Both the position numbers and the translations under genes were made by a program. The notes under the pieces are model-generated. The model had not been told where the DNA came from and did not search any database. It saw only the letters and a list, made by a program, of their open reading frames with translations. Below are positions 62,481-64,000 of a stretch of DNA of 64,000 nucleotides, piece by piece (within the stretch, counting starts at the first letter, position 1; each line of letters starts with the position of its first letter). This stretch comes from Absidia repens. Taxonomy: Eukaryota; Mucoromycota; Mucoromycetes; Mucorales; Cunninghamellaceae. Location of the stretch: NCBI GenBank assembly GCA_002105175.1, contig MCGE01000015.1, forward strand, positions 372,001 to 436,000, written 5' to 3'.

Positions 62481-62632
62481 TCCCGTCCCAGAATAAGTAA
62501 CATTACCACTAATCCGACCATTGCTACCTTATAACAATTCACACAATTGCGAAATGCAGAGGAGACAGACAACTAAATTTCTGTAGTGGACTTTTTTTTA
62601 CACAAGCACATGCCTTTCTTCCTGCACATAAA

Positions 62633-62654
62633 TACACACACACACACACACGCA
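62633..62654 (+). repeat. CA microsatellite
   Basis: ACACAC run of about 20 bases inside repeat copy E. Confidence 0.7.
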
Positions 62655-63103
62655 CTCCAGATTTTACTCATGCCCATTCAGCGGGACAATAAAAGACATG
62701 AAAGAGACAATAGTAAGAAGACAAGATATGTTTAATTCAGATATGTATGCAGTATAAACTATGTCGACTAACACTAACCTAGGCTATTAGCACTATTCTA
62801 CAATGAAGGTTAATCTAGTGGAAGTTAGAAATCACGATTCCTAAATGAAAGAGTCTCCCCATGATGTTTGTTTTGCATTTTTAAAAACGCCTCTAATTCA
62901 AGTTCTAACACTCTTCCTAGATCAGAAGTATCCCAATGAGCCTTGCCATCATAATATTCAGACTTACATGAACGAAAAAAAAGAAGAAAGAAAGGAAGAG
63001 ATGGGAAACAATGGGAGGGTAAAAATCAGAAATTATGTGTGCGGCGCTTGAATTGACATTTTTACACTACCCAACACACAAAAAAAAAAAAAGAATACAA
63101 TTA

Positions 63104-63167
63104 ACGAGCGCGGAACATGACGGTCAGCCCCCTAGGGGCTGCTCATTAAAGTGTAAAATGGCGAAAT
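63104..63167 (+). repeat. Hairpin unit 1 (CAGCCCC-CTA-GGGGCTG)
   Basis: A 64-base unit with a 7-base-pair GC-rich stem, followed by CTCATTAAAGTGTAAAATGGCGAA-type sequence. A second unit lies 120 bases downstream. Confidence 0.65.
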
Positions 63168-63222
63168 CACCTAGCTCCTACCTTTTTTTTTTTTTTTTTC
63201 GACACACATAAAAATATCCTTT

Positions 63223-63287
63223 GACGGCGCACTGAGCACGACGGTTCGGCCCCAAGGGGCTGCCCATCATAGTGCGAAATGGCGGAG
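63223..63287 (+). repeat. Hairpin unit 2 (CGGCCCC-AA-GGGGCTG)
   Basis: Same orientation and order as unit 1: GACGG, stem, then CATCATAGTGCGAAATGGCG. Stem pairing is kept through a G-T wobble. GC content is far above the surroundings. Confidence 0.65.
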
Positions 63288-63333
63288 GCTTCAATCCTAT
63301 ACCATCAAAACCCACACTTTAATAAAAAAACTG

Positions 63334-63396
63334 TGACACCCAATAAATCGAAAGATTTCCAAAAGCTCCAGCGCAACACCAGAGCGTTTATTATAT
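63334..63396 (+). repeat. Short dispersed element, second family, copy 2
   Basis: TGACACCCA to CCAGAGCGTTTATTAT, matching 26588-26655 in order and spacing. The AGTGCG-AAA-GG-GGAG block before it is also shared, so the hairpin units probably belong to the same element. Confidence 0.55.
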
Positions 63397-63599
63397 ATAA
63401 AAAAGTGATACTAAGAAAAAAAAAATCATGGTTCTGTAACTAAATTCTACAAAGCCTAATTTCAGCACCAATAAAAAAAAATCTAAATACTAGCTACCAG
63501 TGTCATGAAATTGGCATTCCGTTCAGGTACAAATTAAAAACAGATTTTTTGTGAAATGCGAGAACGCCCACATTTACTATTTTTTTATTTCACTTTTTA

Positions 63600-64000
63600 C
63601 TTTCAACACCTAATAAACACCACAATGGCTAATAAAGAGACATACTTTATTTGAAGGAAAGCGATAGATAGTAAACTAAGAGTGTGAGGTTCGAGAACAA
63701 ATTGGATCAACTAACGAAGTATATGTACAGAAGCAGTTTTAAATACATTAACTAATCCATCAGCAGGAAATTTACTATAAAATAATTATCCTCAGAGATT
63801 TGATCAATTAAAAATATTTAAATAAATAATAAATTCAAGGTACCAAAGAATATATTGGAGGTTGCATGAGTGAATCTACTTGGAGCTCTGAAGAACGTTT
63901 AACACTACTCTAAATTGACAGCTGTAACTGAGGATTCCTAATATACCATTCAACAGCTCAAGATAACAATAAATGCTATAAACAGATATCTTCTATTGAA
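63600..64000 (-). repeat. Dispersed non-coding repeat, copy F (inverted, cut by the window end)
   Basis: The minus strand has TTCAAATAAAGTATGTCTCT near 63650, identical in core to the module TTTGAATAAAGTATGTCTC of copy B. Further weak matches lie around 63905-63950. The terminus is not in the window. Confidence 0.5.

Larger units (their letters stand above)
62100..63055 (-). repeat. Dispersed non-coding repeat, copy E (inverted, diverged)
   Basis: Read on the minus strand from about 63055: TTCAAGCGCCGCACACATAA (a diverged version of the CACGTG terminus), the core block with ACGCCTC/GTTCTAACACTC on the + strand, AGTGTTAGTCGACATAG, then AATAAAGCGTGTCC and the distal GAGTATCCTATCAAACATTT. It is interrupted by the 62.28 kb tandem repeat. 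No coding frame. Confidence 0.65.
63056..63599. other. Gap between repeat copies E and F
   Basis: Contains two hairpin units and copy 2 of the second short dispersed family (listed separately), plus A/T runs. No gene. Confidence 0.5.

Overview
This is a stretch of nuclear DNA from a filamentous early-diverging fungus, most likely Mucoromycota (Mucorales-type). The grounds are AT-rich intergenic DNA, intron-dense genes with short GT-AG introns, very long A/T homopolymers, a white-collar-2-type PAS-GATA factor, a KRE2-family mannosyltransferase, a fused Egt1 ergothioneine enzyme, and a CTC1-like telomere protein rather than a yeast Cdc13. The assignment is inferred from gene content only. Twenty protein-coding genes can be supported. 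For 17 of the spliced genes the exon sum I worked out is an exact multiple of three with no internal stop; the exceptions are one gene cut by the window edge and one with an unresolved frame break.

Layout. 0-10.8 kb: a truncated formin-like gene (-), a Ser-rich orphan (-), an 11-exon SNF2/STH1 remodeler ATPase (-), head-to-head with a WC-2-like photoreceptor-complex factor (+), then a PHO80-type cyclin (+). 10.8-19.9 kb: a repeat copy, a CTC1-like gene (-), a sugar-alcohol SDR (-), and ribosomal protein eL31 (+). 19.9-27.2 kb: two repeat copies flank a KRE2/MNT1 mannosyltransferase (-). 27.2-32.8 kb: a Sel1-repeat protein (+) and Egt1 (+). 32.8-40.6 kb: a repeat copy, a HAL4/SAT4-like kinase (-), and an HSPA12-like Hsp70 (-). 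40.6-56.8 kb is the densest part: RSM22/METTL17 (+), an FTS/AKTIP UEV (-), the YSH1/CPSF73 endonuclease (-), a polytopic membrane protein (+), a 20-exon M3 peptidase with microexons (+), and an HP1-like chromo/chromoshadow protein (+). 56.8-64 kb: a SMYD-type SET-MYND protein (-), then a repeat-rich tail with no convincing gene.

The genes are housekeeping and regulatory functions, not one pathway or cluster: chromatin (SNF2, HP1, SMYD), mRNA 3' end formation (YSH1), mitochondrial translation (RSM22), glycosylation (KRE2), redox protection (Egt1), light response (WC-2) and endosome transport (FTS). The most notable unexplained DNA is a family of about 0.75-1 kb non-coding repeats, six copies in both orientations, placed only in gene-poor gaps. 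They share one sharp terminus that looks like the 3' end of a tRNA gene and carry spaced AATAAA-containing modules. No tRNA, rRNA or CRISPR array was recognised.
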